Translations under genes and position numbers: made by a program
Shown here: one piece after another, positions 8,148-17,086 of the stretch
Numbering within the stretch: position 1 is the stretch's first letter
Layout: the number at the start of each line of letters is the position of its first letter
The notes under the pieces: model-generated
Seen by the model: the letters and a program-made list of their open reading frames with translations, nothing else
Database searches by the model: none
Told to the model about the DNA's origin: nothing
NCBI RefSeq assembly: GCF_000612545.2
Contig: NZ_CP097800.1
Span: forward strand, 1 to 64,000
DNA: 64,000 nucleotides
Direction of reading: 5' to 3'
Source of the DNA: Streptomyces sp. PCS3-D2
GTDB lineage: Bacteria > Actinomycetota > Actinomycetes > Streptomycetales > Streptomycetaceae

Positions 8148-11036
8148 ATGATCATGAGAGGCCGGGGTGCGGAGAGCGCTCTGGTGCACCGGCTGCTGGA
8201 CGGCGGGCGCTCGGGTATGAGCGGTGTACTCGTCGTGCGCGGCGATGCCGGGATCGGCAAGACGGCCCTGCTGGACCATGCGGTCGGGTCGGCTTCGGGC
8301 CTGCAGGTCACGCGGGTCGCGGGCGTCGAGGCCGAGCAGGAGCTCGGTTTCGCGGCCGTGCACCGCGTCCTGCTGCCGTTCCTCGTGCCCGGAACCGGCT
8401 GGGCCCCAGCGCGCCGCGCTCGAGACGGCGTTCGCGATGGTGGACGGGACCGCGCCCGACCGGTTCCTGGTGGGGCTCGCCGTTCTCACCCTCCTCGCGG
8501 AGTCCGCCCGCGAAAGGCCGCTGCTGCTCGTGTGCGACGACGCCCAGTGGCTGGACCGGGAGTCGCTCGACGTCCTGGCGTTCGTGGGACGCAGGCTCCA
8601 CGCCGACGGCATCGTCGCCCTCTTCGCGCTGCGCGACGACACGGCGGCGCCGCCGGCGCTGGACGGCCTTCCCGAACTCCGGCTCGGCCGGCTGCCGCAG
8701 GCCGATGCGCTGGCGCTGCTCATGGACCACGCCGGCGGCGGGATCGACCAGGTCGTGGCCGAGCGGATCATCGCCGAGGCGGCGGGCAATCCGCTCGCCC
8801 TGCGGGAACTGGCCCAGGGGCCTCATGTCGTGGAGGCGGGGTTCGCCGGGCCGCCGGCTCTCGGGCGGCGCCTGGAGGCCCGGTTCCTGCGGCGGGTTGA
8901 GGGCCTGCCGGTGCTGACCCGGACGGTGCTGTTGGCGGCGGCCGCCGACGCGACCGGCGATCGGGACGTGCTGCGGCGGGCGGTCCGGCACCTTTCGGGG
9001 GCCGGCAACGACGACCTGGCCGAGGCCTTCGACCAGGCCGAGCGGGAGGAGTTGTTGACGGCCCGGCCCGCTCCCGGTGCGTCCTCGTTCCGTCATCCGC
9101 TGATCCGCTCGGCCGTGTACGGGGGCGCGTCGCGGGCCGCGCGTCGTTCCGTGCACGCCGCGCTCGCCGCCGTGACCGACGCGTGCGCCGAACCCGAACG
9201 GCACGCCTGGCATGCGGCGGCCGCCGCGGACGGCCCCGATGAGCAGGTCGCCTCCGCGTTGCACGGCTGTGCCGAGCGGGCCGGGAACACCGGCGGCTAC
9301 CTGGCCCGGGCCGCGTTCTTGCAGCGGGCCGCGGATCTCACCGACGATCCGGTCCGGCGGGCCACGTGGCTGCTTGAGGCCTGTGCGGCGGCCCTCATGG
9401 CCGGTGCCCCGCGTCGGGCCGAGGAGCTCCTCTCCCGGCTGCCGGCACCGGGACCGGCGGTGCCCGTGCTGGGCGCCCATGCCGGCCGGCTGGGCGGGCT
9501 GGCCCGCCTGATGCTGGGCGGAAAGGGGGCTGTCGGGCTCCTCCTGGATGCCGCCCCGGTGCTCTTCGAGCACGACCCGGCGTCCGGCCGTGACACGCTG
9601 CTGGAGGCCTTCGACGCCTCGATGGTCGCTGCCGGCCCCGGTGGCGGTGCCGGTGGTGGTGGCGGTGCCGGTGGTGGCGGTGCCGATGGTGGTGGCGGTG
9701 CCCTGCGGGTGGCCCGTGCCGCGCTCGGTGTCGCCGGCCGCGGGGACGCGGCGCCCGGTGCGGACGCGTGCGTCGCCGACCTGCTCCTGGACGGTCACGC
9801 CCGGCTGGTCGCCGTCGGCTACCGCGCGGGCGTGCCGTCGCTGCGGGCGGCCCTCGCGGCGATGACCCGGCCCGGCGCGGAAGAGGGCGGAGCGGTCCGC
9901 TGGAGCCTGCTGGGGATGGTCGCCGCCGTCGAGTTGTGGGACATCGACGCCCTGGGGGAATGCGGGCGGCGGTACGCCGATGCCGCGCGCGGCCACGGGG
10001 CGCTGCGCATGCTCCAGATCAGCGCACACGCCAACGCGACCTCGGAGGTGTTCCGCGGCAACCTGGTCGGTGCGCAGGCGCACTTCGCGGAGTTCAAGGA
10101 CATCGCGGACGCGACCGGGGCCGATCCGCGGTTGTCCCACCCCACCGATGTGATGCTGCACGCCTGGCGCGGGGACGAGGCGGCGACTCTGTCGGCGGTC
10201 GCGGCGCAGCGGGAGCTGTGTCCCGAGGCGCCCGGCGGGATCCAGGCGCAACTGGCCCGTGCGGCACTGGTCGTGCTCGGGCTGGGCGGGCGCCGCTACC
10301 CGCAGGCCCAGGCCGCGGCCCAGGCGGTTCTCGACGATCCGCCGCCGCACTGCGCCGGGCTCGGCCTTCCCGGCCTGGTCGAGGCCGCCGTCCGCAACGG
10401 CGATCCGGGCGTGGCCTCGCGGGCGTTGGAGCTGCTGGCCGAGCGGGCCACGGCCAGCGGCACCCCGTGGGCGCTGGGGCTGCTGGCCCGAAGCCGCGCC
10501 CTGGTCGCGCCGGGACCGGCGGCGGAGGAGCTGTTCCGGGAGGCGTCCGCGCATCTGGAGCCGACGCCGCTGCTGACCGAGAAGGCGCACACGGACCTCC
10601 TGCACGGGGAGTGGCTGCGTCGGCAGCGCCGCAGGCACGACGCCCGGGTGCTGCTGCGGCGCGCCCACGAGCGGTTCGCCTCGATGGGGGCGGCCGCCTT
10701 CGCCGAGCGGGCCCGTCTGGAGCTGCGGGCCACGGGCGAGCAGGCGCGCGGGCGGGACGCGGGGGCGGGGCGGCAGCTGACCCGCAGGAGTCCCGGGTCG
10801 CGCGGTTGGCGGCTCGCGGTGCTACCAATCAGGAGATCGCGACGGACTTGTTCCTCAGCGCGAGCACGGTGGAGTACCACCTCGGCAAGGTCTTCCGGAA
10901 GCTCGGCGTCCTCCTCGCGCCGGCAGCTGGCGGGGGTCGCTGCCCCTGGGGTAGCGGAGGGCCCGCGGGGGTGGCCGGTGCCGGGGGGTGCTGTGTCGGC
11001 CGGCCGGTGGCACAAGGGCTGGTCGGGGGCGGGTGA
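8148..11036 (+). CDS. LAL-type LuxR regulator with AAA/STAND ATPase domain, frameshifted
   Basis: A large ATP-binding regulator of the LuxR family. The N-terminal NTPase has Walker [14 protein letters not shown] and Walker [14 protein letters not shown] long helical TPR-like middle follows, and the C-terminal LuxR HTH reads [18 protein letters not shown] and [18 protein letters not shown]. Single-base shifts near 8395, 10785 and 10905 separate the Walker A block, the body and the HTH. The exact 3' end is uncertain because of a further shift around [11 protein letters not shown]. The ATG at 8148 is chosen because it gives the usual short lead into the Walker A, although no strong ribosome binding site precedes it. 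Relatives (MalT, PikD) activate metabolic or antibiotic operons. Confidence 0.85.
9640..9702 (+). repeat. Gly-rich microsatellite-like insert in the LAL gene
   Basis: Repeats of GGTGGTGGCGGTGCC encode a run of about 20 Gly/Ala/Asp residues in the helical middle of the regulator, between SMVAAGP and [10 protein letters not shown]. Low-complexity linkers like this arise by replication slippage and vary between strains. Confidence 0.7.
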
Positions 11037-11288
11037 ATCGTCATCTAAGATTCAAGCTGGCCGCGGGGCCGGGTGCTCGTCGCTGTGTGCGGCGACCGCG
11101 GAAGGGCAGGCCGGCCGGTCGATGAGAGCGGCCCGCGTCAGGGGTTCCGGTGCGGTCCGGACGGGGGACCGTCTGACCGCTGATCACGAAGCTCCCGGGG
11201 AATCGCGTGCCGTCGGCGTGCGTCTCAGTGGTGTGAGATGCCCAGCCCGCACGCCCACGCACAGGAGACCGCCGGGGAGAAGTGAGGT

Positions 11289-11970
11289 ATGGCAGTGATC
11301 TGCGTCGGAGGCATGATCGGGATCGGCAAGACGAGTGTGGCCGAAACTCCCTCGCCAAGGAACTGGGGCAGCGACGTCTTCTAACGAGAGCGTCGAGGAC
11401 AATCCGACTCCTTCCGCTCTTCTACACGGCGAGCCCCGAGGAGATCCAGGCGAGGCGCTACCCCTTCCTGCTCCAGCTCTACTTCCTGCAGACCCGGTTT
11501 CGCCTCGATCAGGAGGCGTACAAGCAGGGCGACAACGTCCTGGACCGGTCCATCTACGAGGACTGTACTTCGCCAAGGTCAACCACGACCTGGGCCGGAT
11601 CAGCTCCCTGGAGATGCGGGTGTAACGAGGGCCTGCTGGGCGAGATGATGCGCGAGATCGACGGCCTGCCGTACCGCAAGGCGCCCGACCTGATGGTCTA
11701 CCTGAAGGCGGACTTCGAGACGGTGCTGCACCGGATCGGCCTGCGGGGGCCGTGACTTCGAACAGGACGAGGGCCTCGTCGAGTACTACCGCACCCTGTG
11801 GTCGGGCTACGACGACTGGGTGAACCTGCACTACTCGGCCAGGCGAGGTTCTCGTCGTCGACATGAACCGCACGGACGTCGTGCACAACCCCGACGACGC
11901 CGCCCGCGTGGTCCGGGAGGTCAAGGACGCCCTGGCCGCGGTCCGGCAGAACGCCGCGGCCGGTCTCTGA
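11289..11970 (+). CDS. Deoxynucleoside kinase, frameshifted
   Basis: Joined frames give a full-length kinase of about 220 residues. It has the P-loop GGMIGIGKTSVA, then LQLYFLQTRF, the DRSIYED motif (nucleoside-site Glu-Asp-Arg region), PDLMVYLKADFETVLHRI, the LID-like RGRDFEQDEGL, and a C-terminus ending AAVRQNAAAGL at TGA 11968-11970. It phosphorylates deoxyadenosine, deoxyguanosine or a related deoxynucleoside with ATP in the salvage pathway. The ATG at 11289 follows GGAGA/GAGG. Seven or more single-base indels (for example extra A in TTCTAACGAG and GTGTAACGAG, extra G in CTGGGGCAGC) occur within 680 bp, the densest cluster in the window. Confidence 0.88.
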
Positions 11971-12098
11971 CCCGCGGGCCGGTGGTCTCCCCCGTGCGGG
12001 GGAGACGCCGCGACCTGCGGACGATGCCCGGACACCTGGCGGGTGGCGACGATCAGGACTCGTCCCGTCAGATTCAGATTCCGGAACCGGAGCTCACC

Positions 12099-12329
12099 AT
12101 GCCGAAGTGGACCCTGCGCGTCATCGCCGTCTCTCGCCGTCCGCCGCCGCGATCGCCGCCCCCGCGGCGGTGGGCCGCGCCCGAGCCGGCGCCCGCCGCA
12201 GCGGCGGCCCCCGTGGCCGCACGGGAGGCATCCGCGGCCGCGCCGTGGGCTCCGCCGCCGCGCCGGAGACCGGGCTCGCCTCCGCCGGTGCGCGAGACGA
12301 CGCCGTCGGACCACGCGTTCTCCCTCTGA
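12099..12329 (+). CDS. Small Ala/Pro-rich, possibly secreted protein
   Basis: The ATG at 12099 follows GGAG (12089-12092). The first 12 residues (MPKWTLRVIAVS) are charged then hydrophobic, and in the next frame continue AIAAPAAVG, so a signal peptide split by one shift near 12135 is likely. The rest is Ala/Pro-rich and ends PSDHAFSL. I do not recognise a family. It sits between the nucleoside kinase and the eIF5A-like gene. It may be a small exported protein or, less likely, chance coding. Confidence 0.35.
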   Translation: MPKWTLRVIAVSRRPPPRSPPPRRWAAPEPAPAAAAAPVAAREASAAAPWAPPPRRRPGSPPPVRETTPSDHAFSL

Positions 12330-12571
12330 GCGACGCCCGGGGGCGGCGCCGTAACCGGGGGCGGGGGGTCCTCGTCGTCGTACCCGTGCGGTGTGCCCGT
12401 GCGGTGTACCCGGTGCCGAGCCGGGAGGGGGCGGGTGCGCTGCCGGCCCCCGGTAGGCGCGGGCTTGCGTGCCCGCGTTCACCCCGTCGGGGGCAATGGC
12501 CGGTGGTTCACGCGGCGGAAGGTGGTCTACTGCGGCTCGACCAGCGCAAACCGGCGTGAGCAGGAGGCAGT

Positions 12572-13040
12572 ATGAGCGGCCGTGGACCTGGATTTCGAAC
12601 CGCCCGCGGAAGCGGGTGGGAGCGGCACGTTCCCGATGCGGGCGGGGGGCCCTGCGCAGGAACGGCCAGTGCTCGTCGACGGCGTTGTCTGCAGGCTCAC
12701 CGACGTCTCGATCTCGAAGCCGGCCAGCACGGTCCGACCGAGGTGCATCTCGCGGGGGTCGACGTGTTCACCGGTGAGAAGCACGAGGACGTGCACCCCT
12801 CCTCCCGCGACGTGGAGGTGCCGGTGGTGGTCTGCACCGAGTACGTGCTGGCCGGTGTCGACGGGCGGTCGCCTCCGCTTGGTGGACGTGTCCACGGGAG
12901 AGGCCGGGGAAGACGTTCGCGCTGCCGGAGGGCGCCCTCGGCCGGCCGTCGAGGGCGACTTCACCGCCGGCAAGGACGTCCGGGTCACCGTGACCCGCGC
13001 GCTGGGCCGGGCAGCGGTCACCGGCCACCGCGCGCGGTAG
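12572..13040 (+). CDS. Eukaryote-type translation factor eIF5A homologue lacking the hypusine lysine, frameshifted
   Basis: The ATG at 12572 follows AGGAGG at 12562-12567. Joined frames read DLDFEP, GTFPMRAGALRRNGHVLVDG, CRLTDVSISKTGQHGPTEVHL, AGVDVFTGEKHEDVHPSS, RDVEVPVVV, then the OB-fold half RLRLVDVSTGEAGEDVRLPEG, VEGDFTAGKDVRVTV, TRALGR. This follows eukaryotic eIF5A from end to end (TFPMQCSALRKNG, STSKTGKHGHAKVHL, DIFTGKKYEDICPSTHN, LRLPEG). Bacteria normally use EF-P instead. The hypusinated lysine of TGKHG is a Gln codon (CAG, 12725-12727). About five single-base indels break the frame (near 12580, 12643, 12720, 12880 and 12925). No deoxyhypusine synthase is in the window. Its role in translation is unknown. 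Confidence 0.8.
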
Positions 13041-13107
13041 GCCCGGCGGCCGTGACCCGCGCACGGCGCCGTCCGCGCGGCTGGGACCTCCCGCCGGACA
13101 CACGCAA

Positions 13108-13140
13108 GACGCCCGGCCGGGAAGGTCCCGGCCGGGCGTC
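13108..13140. terminator. Bidirectional hairpin terminator
   Basis: GACGCCCGGCCGGGA (13108-13122) and TCCCGGCCGGGCGTC (13126-13140) form a perfect 15-bp stem with a 3-nt loop. It lies between the convergent eIF5A-like gene and the transglycosylase-like gene and can serve both. Confidence 0.85.
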
Positions 13141-13172
13141 TTCGATTGTGCGTGGGCCTGCACGCTGGCGGC

Positions 13173-13580
13173 TTAGTACCAGTGGGTGGGTCTGCCAGAA
13201 GTTCCAGGCGCCGACGGTGGCTGCCGTAGCGCGCGTTCATGTAGTTCAGGCCCCACTTGATCTGGGTGGCCGGGTTGGTCTTCCAGTCGGCGCCCGCGGA
13301 GGCCATCTTCGAGGCCGGCAGGGCCTGGACCAGGCCGTACGCGCCGGAGGAGGCGTTGGTGGCGGTGTGTTCCAGCCGCTCTCGCGGGAAACGATGTTGT
13401 TGAAGGCCGCGAACTGCGCCGGGTCCTTGATCATCTGCTGGGCGATCGCCTTGGCGCTCGTCGGGGCCGCCTGGGCGGGAACCGCGGCGAGCATGGAACC
13501 GGCGACACCGAGGGCGGACGACGGTTGCCCGCGAGGGCCTTCTTGGAGGCGGCGATGCGGCGGATGACGGAGTGGGACAC
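13173..13580 (-). CDS. Secreted transglycosylase-like (SLT/lysozyme-like) protein, frameshifted
   Basis: From the GTG at 13578-13580: MSHSVIRRIAASKKALAG, then a signal core (ALGVAGSMLAAVPAQA). The lysozyme-like domain follows: IAQQMIKDPAQFAAFNNIVSRESGWN with a catalytic-type Glu in SRESGWN, SSGAYGLVQALPASKMASAG, ATQIKWGLNYMNARYG, and an ending NFWQTHHWY at TAA 13173-13175. Such short actinobacterial proteins act on peptidoglycan outside the cell. At least three single-base shifts (near 13515, 13375 and 13225) break the frame. The minus-strand ribosome binding site candidate is GGAAGG. Confidence 0.82.
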
Positions 13581-14235
13581 GGAGATACCTTCCACAGGGG
13601 GACAAGGGCGGTCCGCGGCATGCCTGGGGCATGCGTGAGCCACTCACGCGGTGGAGAGGGGTTCGTCCGGCGGCGGGTGAGGACCCGTGCCGCCCGGCGA
13701 CTCATCCAGTTCTACAGACGCCCCGACCCCCTGGCAACGACCGCCATTACTAGGGGGCTTCGCAGTCAGGGAACCGGCGGACCGGTGCCGGGCGGGGCGG
13801 GGTTGGGCGCAGGTGGGAGCCGGATGAGGGGGTTACGGGAGGGGTGCGGGGTCTACTATCGCGGTTCGTGTGTGACGTGAGTCCTATGGGGCGGGTCACC
13901 CCCGGGACGCCCGGACCTCACCGTCTGTCACTGGATGTACCCCTTTGAGAAACCGAGCAAATGTCCGTATTGCGCTGGATTCAAAGGAAATGAACAGTTT
14001 TGGGCTGTCCTTCTGTCCGACGCGGTCCGGCACGTGGAGTCGGGAGCACGCCCACGGAGGGCCCGGGTCTGGACCCGCCGGGGGTCGAGGTCGCCGGGGC
14101 GAGCCGCCCGCGATCGCCCGGAAGACCACGCCGCGGACCGCGGCGGACCGCGGCGGACCGCGGGAGGGCAGGCCGTGCGCGAGGTGCGGCGCGGGTTCGC
14201 GGCGGGCGGGGGCGGCCGGCGGTAGGGTGCGGGCC
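13581..14235. other. Gene-free interval
   Basis: No supported gene. It holds promoter-like AT-rich patches near 13960-14000 and three tandem copies of the 10-mer CGGCGGACCG around 14133-14163, just before the allantoinase-like gene. Confidence 0.5.
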
Positions 14236-15161
14236 GTGTCCGATCAGCAGCGTGAGCAGCAGCGGCGTGATCTCGCCGGCTACGGGGCCGAGCCGCCGCG
14301 CGCGGCGTGGCCCGGGGGCGCCCGTGTCGCCGTCAGCCTCGTACTGAACTACGAGGAGGGCGGGGAGCAGAACGTCCTGGAGGGCGACCGCACCTCGGAG
14401 GGGTACCTCCACGAAGTCGTAGGCGCGCCGCCCGTGACCGGCGGGCGCGACCTGAACGTGGAGTCGATGTTCGCCTACGGCTCGCGCGCCGGCTTCTGGC
14501 GCATCCACCGCACACTGGCGGCGCACCGTGCGCCACTGACCGTGTACCGCCGTGGGACAGGCCCTGGAACGCAACCCGACGCGGCGCGCGCGATGGGGGC
14601 GGCGGGCTGGGAGGTGGCGGGCCACGGCTGGCGCTGGATCGACTACCGGCACGTGCCCGAGAACGTCGAGCGGGACGACATCGCACGCACGGCCGAGGCG
14701 ATCGGGCGGCTCGTCGGGCGCCGGCCGGTGGGCTGGTACACCGGCCGGACCAGCGCGAACACACGGCGCCTGGTCGCCGGGGAGGGCGGCTTCCTCTACG
14801 ACAGCGACGACTACTCGGACGACCTGCCGTTCTATGTGGAGGCGGGCGGCCGGCGCCCGCACCTGGTGGTGCCGTACAGCCTCGACGCAAACGACTTCAA
14901 GTTCCTGATCGTCCACGGCTTCACCACCGCGGACGACATGCTCGCCTACCTGGTCGACACCTTCGAGACGCTCCGCGCCGAGGGCGCGGACCGGCCGCGG
15001 ATGATGAGCGTCGGCATGCACTGCCGAATCATCGGGCGGCCCGGGCGAATCCGCGCGCTCGACGGGTTCTTGAAACACGTCGCGCAGCGGGGCGGGGCGT
15101 GGATGGCCACGCGGGAGGAGATCGCACGGCACTGGCTGGCCACGCACCGCCCGCCGACTGA
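14236..15161 (+). CDS. puuE: PuuE-type allantoinase / polysaccharide-deacetylase-fold hydrolase
   Basis: The GTG at 14236 gives SDQQREQQRRDLAGYG. Family signatures follow: ARVAVSLVLNYEEGGEQNVL, NVESMFAYGSRAGFWRIHR, EVAGHGWRWIDY, DDYSDDLPFYVE and MMSVGMHCRIIGRPGR. PuuE is a metal-independent allantoinase of the polysaccharide deacetylase fold that opens the allantoin ring in urate catabolism. Other members deacetylate chitin oligomers, so the substrate is inferred. An inserted C near 14552 and a lost G near 14578 break the frame around VYAVGQALERNPDAA. The TGA at 15159-15161 lies out of the main frame, so the exact end is uncertain by a few codons. Confidence 0.83.
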
Positions 15162-15187
15162 CTGCACACCGTGCACGCACGGCGTGC

Positions 15188-15215
15188 AGGACGCAGGACG
15201 CAGGACGCAGGACGC
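15188..15215. repeat. Four tandem AGGACGC heptamers
   Basis: AGGACGC is repeated four times without spacer directly after the allantoinase-like gene and about 20 bp before the tRNA gene. Seen directly; function unknown. Confidence 0.85.
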
Positions 15216-15236
15216 CTCTAGGATGCCGGGCGGGCG

Positions 15237-15310
15237 GGGGCGTAGCGCAGAGGTCGTCGCGCGCGGTCTCCAAAACCGTGAGGACGCCGGTTCGAATCCG
15301 GTCGGCCCCG
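15237..15310 (+). tRNA. Atypical tRNA-Trp (CCA)
   Basis: The order is acceptor GGGGCGT, D-arm GCGC with AGAGGTCGTC in the loop, anticodon arm GCGGT-CTCCAAA-ACCGT (anticodon CCA), T-arm GCCGG-TTCGAAT-CCGGT, and acceptor GGCCCC with discriminator G. The acceptor pairs fully only if one extra G near 15303 is dropped, in line with the indel-rich stretch just upstream. Streptomyces usually carry one tRNA-Trp, so this may be an extra copy or a decayed one. tRNA genes are common attachment sites for integrative elements; none is seen here. Confidence 0.75.
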
Positions 15311-15340
15311 TCCGCTCCGCCCCTCGGCCACCTCGCGACC

Positions 15341-15400
15341 GTCCCCACGTCACCCTTCGGCCGCCGGCAGGGACCGGCGACCGAAGGGTGACGTGGGGAC
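15341..15400. terminator. Long perfect inverted repeat after the tRNA
   Basis: The arms 15341-15360 (GTCCCCACGTCACCCTTCGG) and 15381-15400 are exact reverse complements over 20 bp with a 20-nt spacer. It lies between the tRNA and the end of the convergent secreted-protein gene. Bidirectional terminator is likely; a protein-binding dyad is the alternative. Confidence 0.65.
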
Positions 15401-15475
15401 CGGTTCGCGCCGAACATTCCCGGCCCTGCCGGTCGCCCCGCAGGGCCTGCGCCTGCGGGGCCTGCGCCTGCGGGT

Positions 15476-15907
15476 CTACGCGGGGGTCTGGACCTTGTCG
15501 GGGTTGTCCTTGCCCACGACCACCGGGTCCGGCTTGGTGTCCGGCTTGGGGGTCGGGGCGGGCTTGTCGGGCTGGTGCTCGCAGTAGACCTTGCCCTGGT
15601 AGAACTTGCAGCCCGGCATGTTCTCCACGTCGCGGACCTTGTCCTTCTTGCCGTGACGCTTCTGGTTCTTCTCGCCCTTGTCGCGCTTGTCGTGCTTATC
15701 GCGCTTGTCGTGGTTCTGACCCTTCTCCCACGCCTCCTTCTTGCCGCTGTTCTCGTGACCGCTCTTCGCGTGGGCAGCGGCCGAGGTCGCGCCGGTCGCG
15801 GCCGGGGCGGCGAAAGCGCTGGTGGGGACCAGTGCGCCCCCTCCGACGATCGCGGCCGAGACGGCGTACAGGGCGAAGCGCTGCTTTCGGGAGGTGGTGC
15901 GGAACAT
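15476..15907 (-). CDS. Secreted Lys/Asp-rich low-complexity protein
   Basis: This 143-residue frame is intact. MFRTTSRKQRFALYAVSAAIVG begins a signal peptide ending near AFAAPAATG. The mature chain is strongly charged (EKGQNHDKRDKHDKRDKGEK), then has a short unit with two Cys (MPGCKFYQGKVYCEHQ) and a Pro/Lys/Asp tail ending DNPDKVQTPA. No family is recognised. The two Cys could form a disulfide outside the cell. The basic linker resembles that of the repeat protein at 21169-22035, suggesting a related cell-surface role (inference). Confidence 0.75.
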   Translation of the reverse strand: MFRTTSRKQRFALYAVSAAIVGGGALVPTSAFAAPAATGATSAAAHAKSGHENSGKKEAWEKGQNHDKRDKHDKRDKGEKNQKRHGKKDKVRDVENMPGCKFYQGKVYCEHQPDKPAPTPKPDTKPDPVVVGKDNPDKVQTPA

Positions 15908-16261
15908 GAGGACGACTCCAGATGAGAGGTGGGGGGAGGGTCGGATCCAGAGAACTCGGTGCGAAATGTCTGGTTTGTTCTCTTATGGAAAAGGCTGGCT
16001 GTCTGACTTCATGGAGCTGTCCGCCGACTGTCACAGGCGCGTGACAGGCCGCGCGGCTCCTGGCGCCTGGCATCTGCGGCGCCCCTGCGGCTGCCCTGGT
16101 ACGGGGGCCGGGACAGCAGGACCGGTGGGCGCGGGGCGTGGCACGGGGCCGAAGTCGGGCCGGGAGGCGTCGCTGCCTGCCCGGCTCCTCCCGCAGGAGT
16201 CGGTGGACGCGGGCCGGGAGCGCGGTGGATCGGCCCCGGCCCAGGGTCCGCGGCCGGGCGG

Positions 16262-17086
16262 TCAGCCGGCCAGGGGGACGGCGATGTCGCAGGCCGGGTC
16301 GGCCGGGCCGATCCCGGACCAGTCCGCGAAGTAGACCTCGCGGGGCGCAGCCGCCGTGGTGCGGGCCTCGCGCTGCGCCCAGGCGTAGACCGCGTCGTAG
16401 GCGGAGAGGATCTGCGGGTAGGCCGTCTGCGCCTTGGTGAGGCGGGTGTAGGCCTGGGTGTGGGCCGGTTCGGTGCGGGAGGCCGCCGGGAGCAGGCCGG
16501 CGCGGGCCGGGTCCACCGGCACGCAGAGCTCGACGGGGCCGTCGCTGTCCTCATTGACCTCCCCGTGGTAGATGACGAACGGGTGGCCGAAGAAGCCACC
16601 GTGCGCGTGTGCCACCTGAGCCAGTCGGCCCAGGGCCGCGGGGATCCAGTCGGGCAGCTCTTCCGGGGTGATGTGCCGCTGTTCCGTGAGGACCAGCTGC
16701 TGCGGCACCTCACGCTCCTTGATCTCGTACATGTCCGTACTCCCTTCGCCTCCGAGCAGGTGGATACGGAGGTGCGCCGCCAGCTCGCGCTGTGCCGCGT
16801 GGCGGCGCTCGACGCCGTCCCAGTACTCGGCCACCAGCCGGGCCGCCTCCGGGGCGGGGGCGGCCAGGACCGCGCCGACGTCGGCCAGCGGCATGTCCAG
16901 CCCGCGCAGCCGCACGATCAGCCGGGCGGCGGCGAGCCGGCTCTCCCGGTAGTACCGGTATCCGGTGACGGCGTCGACGTGGTCGGGCGGCAGCAGGCCG
17001 TGGCGGTCGTACAGCCGCAGGGCCTTGTGCGACAGCCGCGCCCGGCGGGCGAACGCGCCGATGCTGAGCAGTGCTTCTTCCTCCAT
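16262..17086 (-). CDS. MerR-family regulator with GyrI-like effector domain
   Basis: A 274-residue intact gene. The N-terminal MerR HTH has LLSIGAFARRARLSHKALRLY, DRHGLLPPDHVDAVTGYRYY and a coiled-coil linker. The C-terminal half begins YEIKEREVPQQLVL and continues with PDWIPAALGRLAQVA, GPVELCVPVDPA and the closing SGIGPADPACDIAVPLAG, matching the GyrI-like/BmrR-type small-molecule-binding fold. BmrR relatives activate multidrug efflux when they bind cationic drugs; no transporter is adjacent, so the target is unknown. Confidence 0.88.
   Translation of the reverse strand: MEEEALLSIGAFARRARLSHKALRLYDRHGLLPPDHVDAVTGYRYYRESRLAAARLIVRLRGLDMPLADVGAVLAAPAPEAARLVAEYWDGVERRHAAQRELAAHLRIHLLGGEGSTDMYEIKEREVPQQLVLTEQRHITPEELPDWIPAALGRLAQVAHAHGGFFGHPFVIYHGEVNEDSDGPVELCVPVDPARAGLLPAASRTEPAHTQAYTRLTKAQTAYPQILSAYDAVYAWAQREARTTAAAPREVYFADWSGIGPADPACDIAVPLAG

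Noticed and set aside
8308-10668. A 786-codon minus-strand frame opposite the LAL regulator
   Set aside because: Arg/Gly/Pro/Gln-rich antisense of a gene with clear Walker and HTH motifs; no independent support.
14236-15909. Continuous frame from the allantoinase-like gene through the tRNA to 15909
   Set aside because: The part after about 15160 crosses the tRNA and lies antisense to the secreted Lys-rich protein; it is a read-through artefact.
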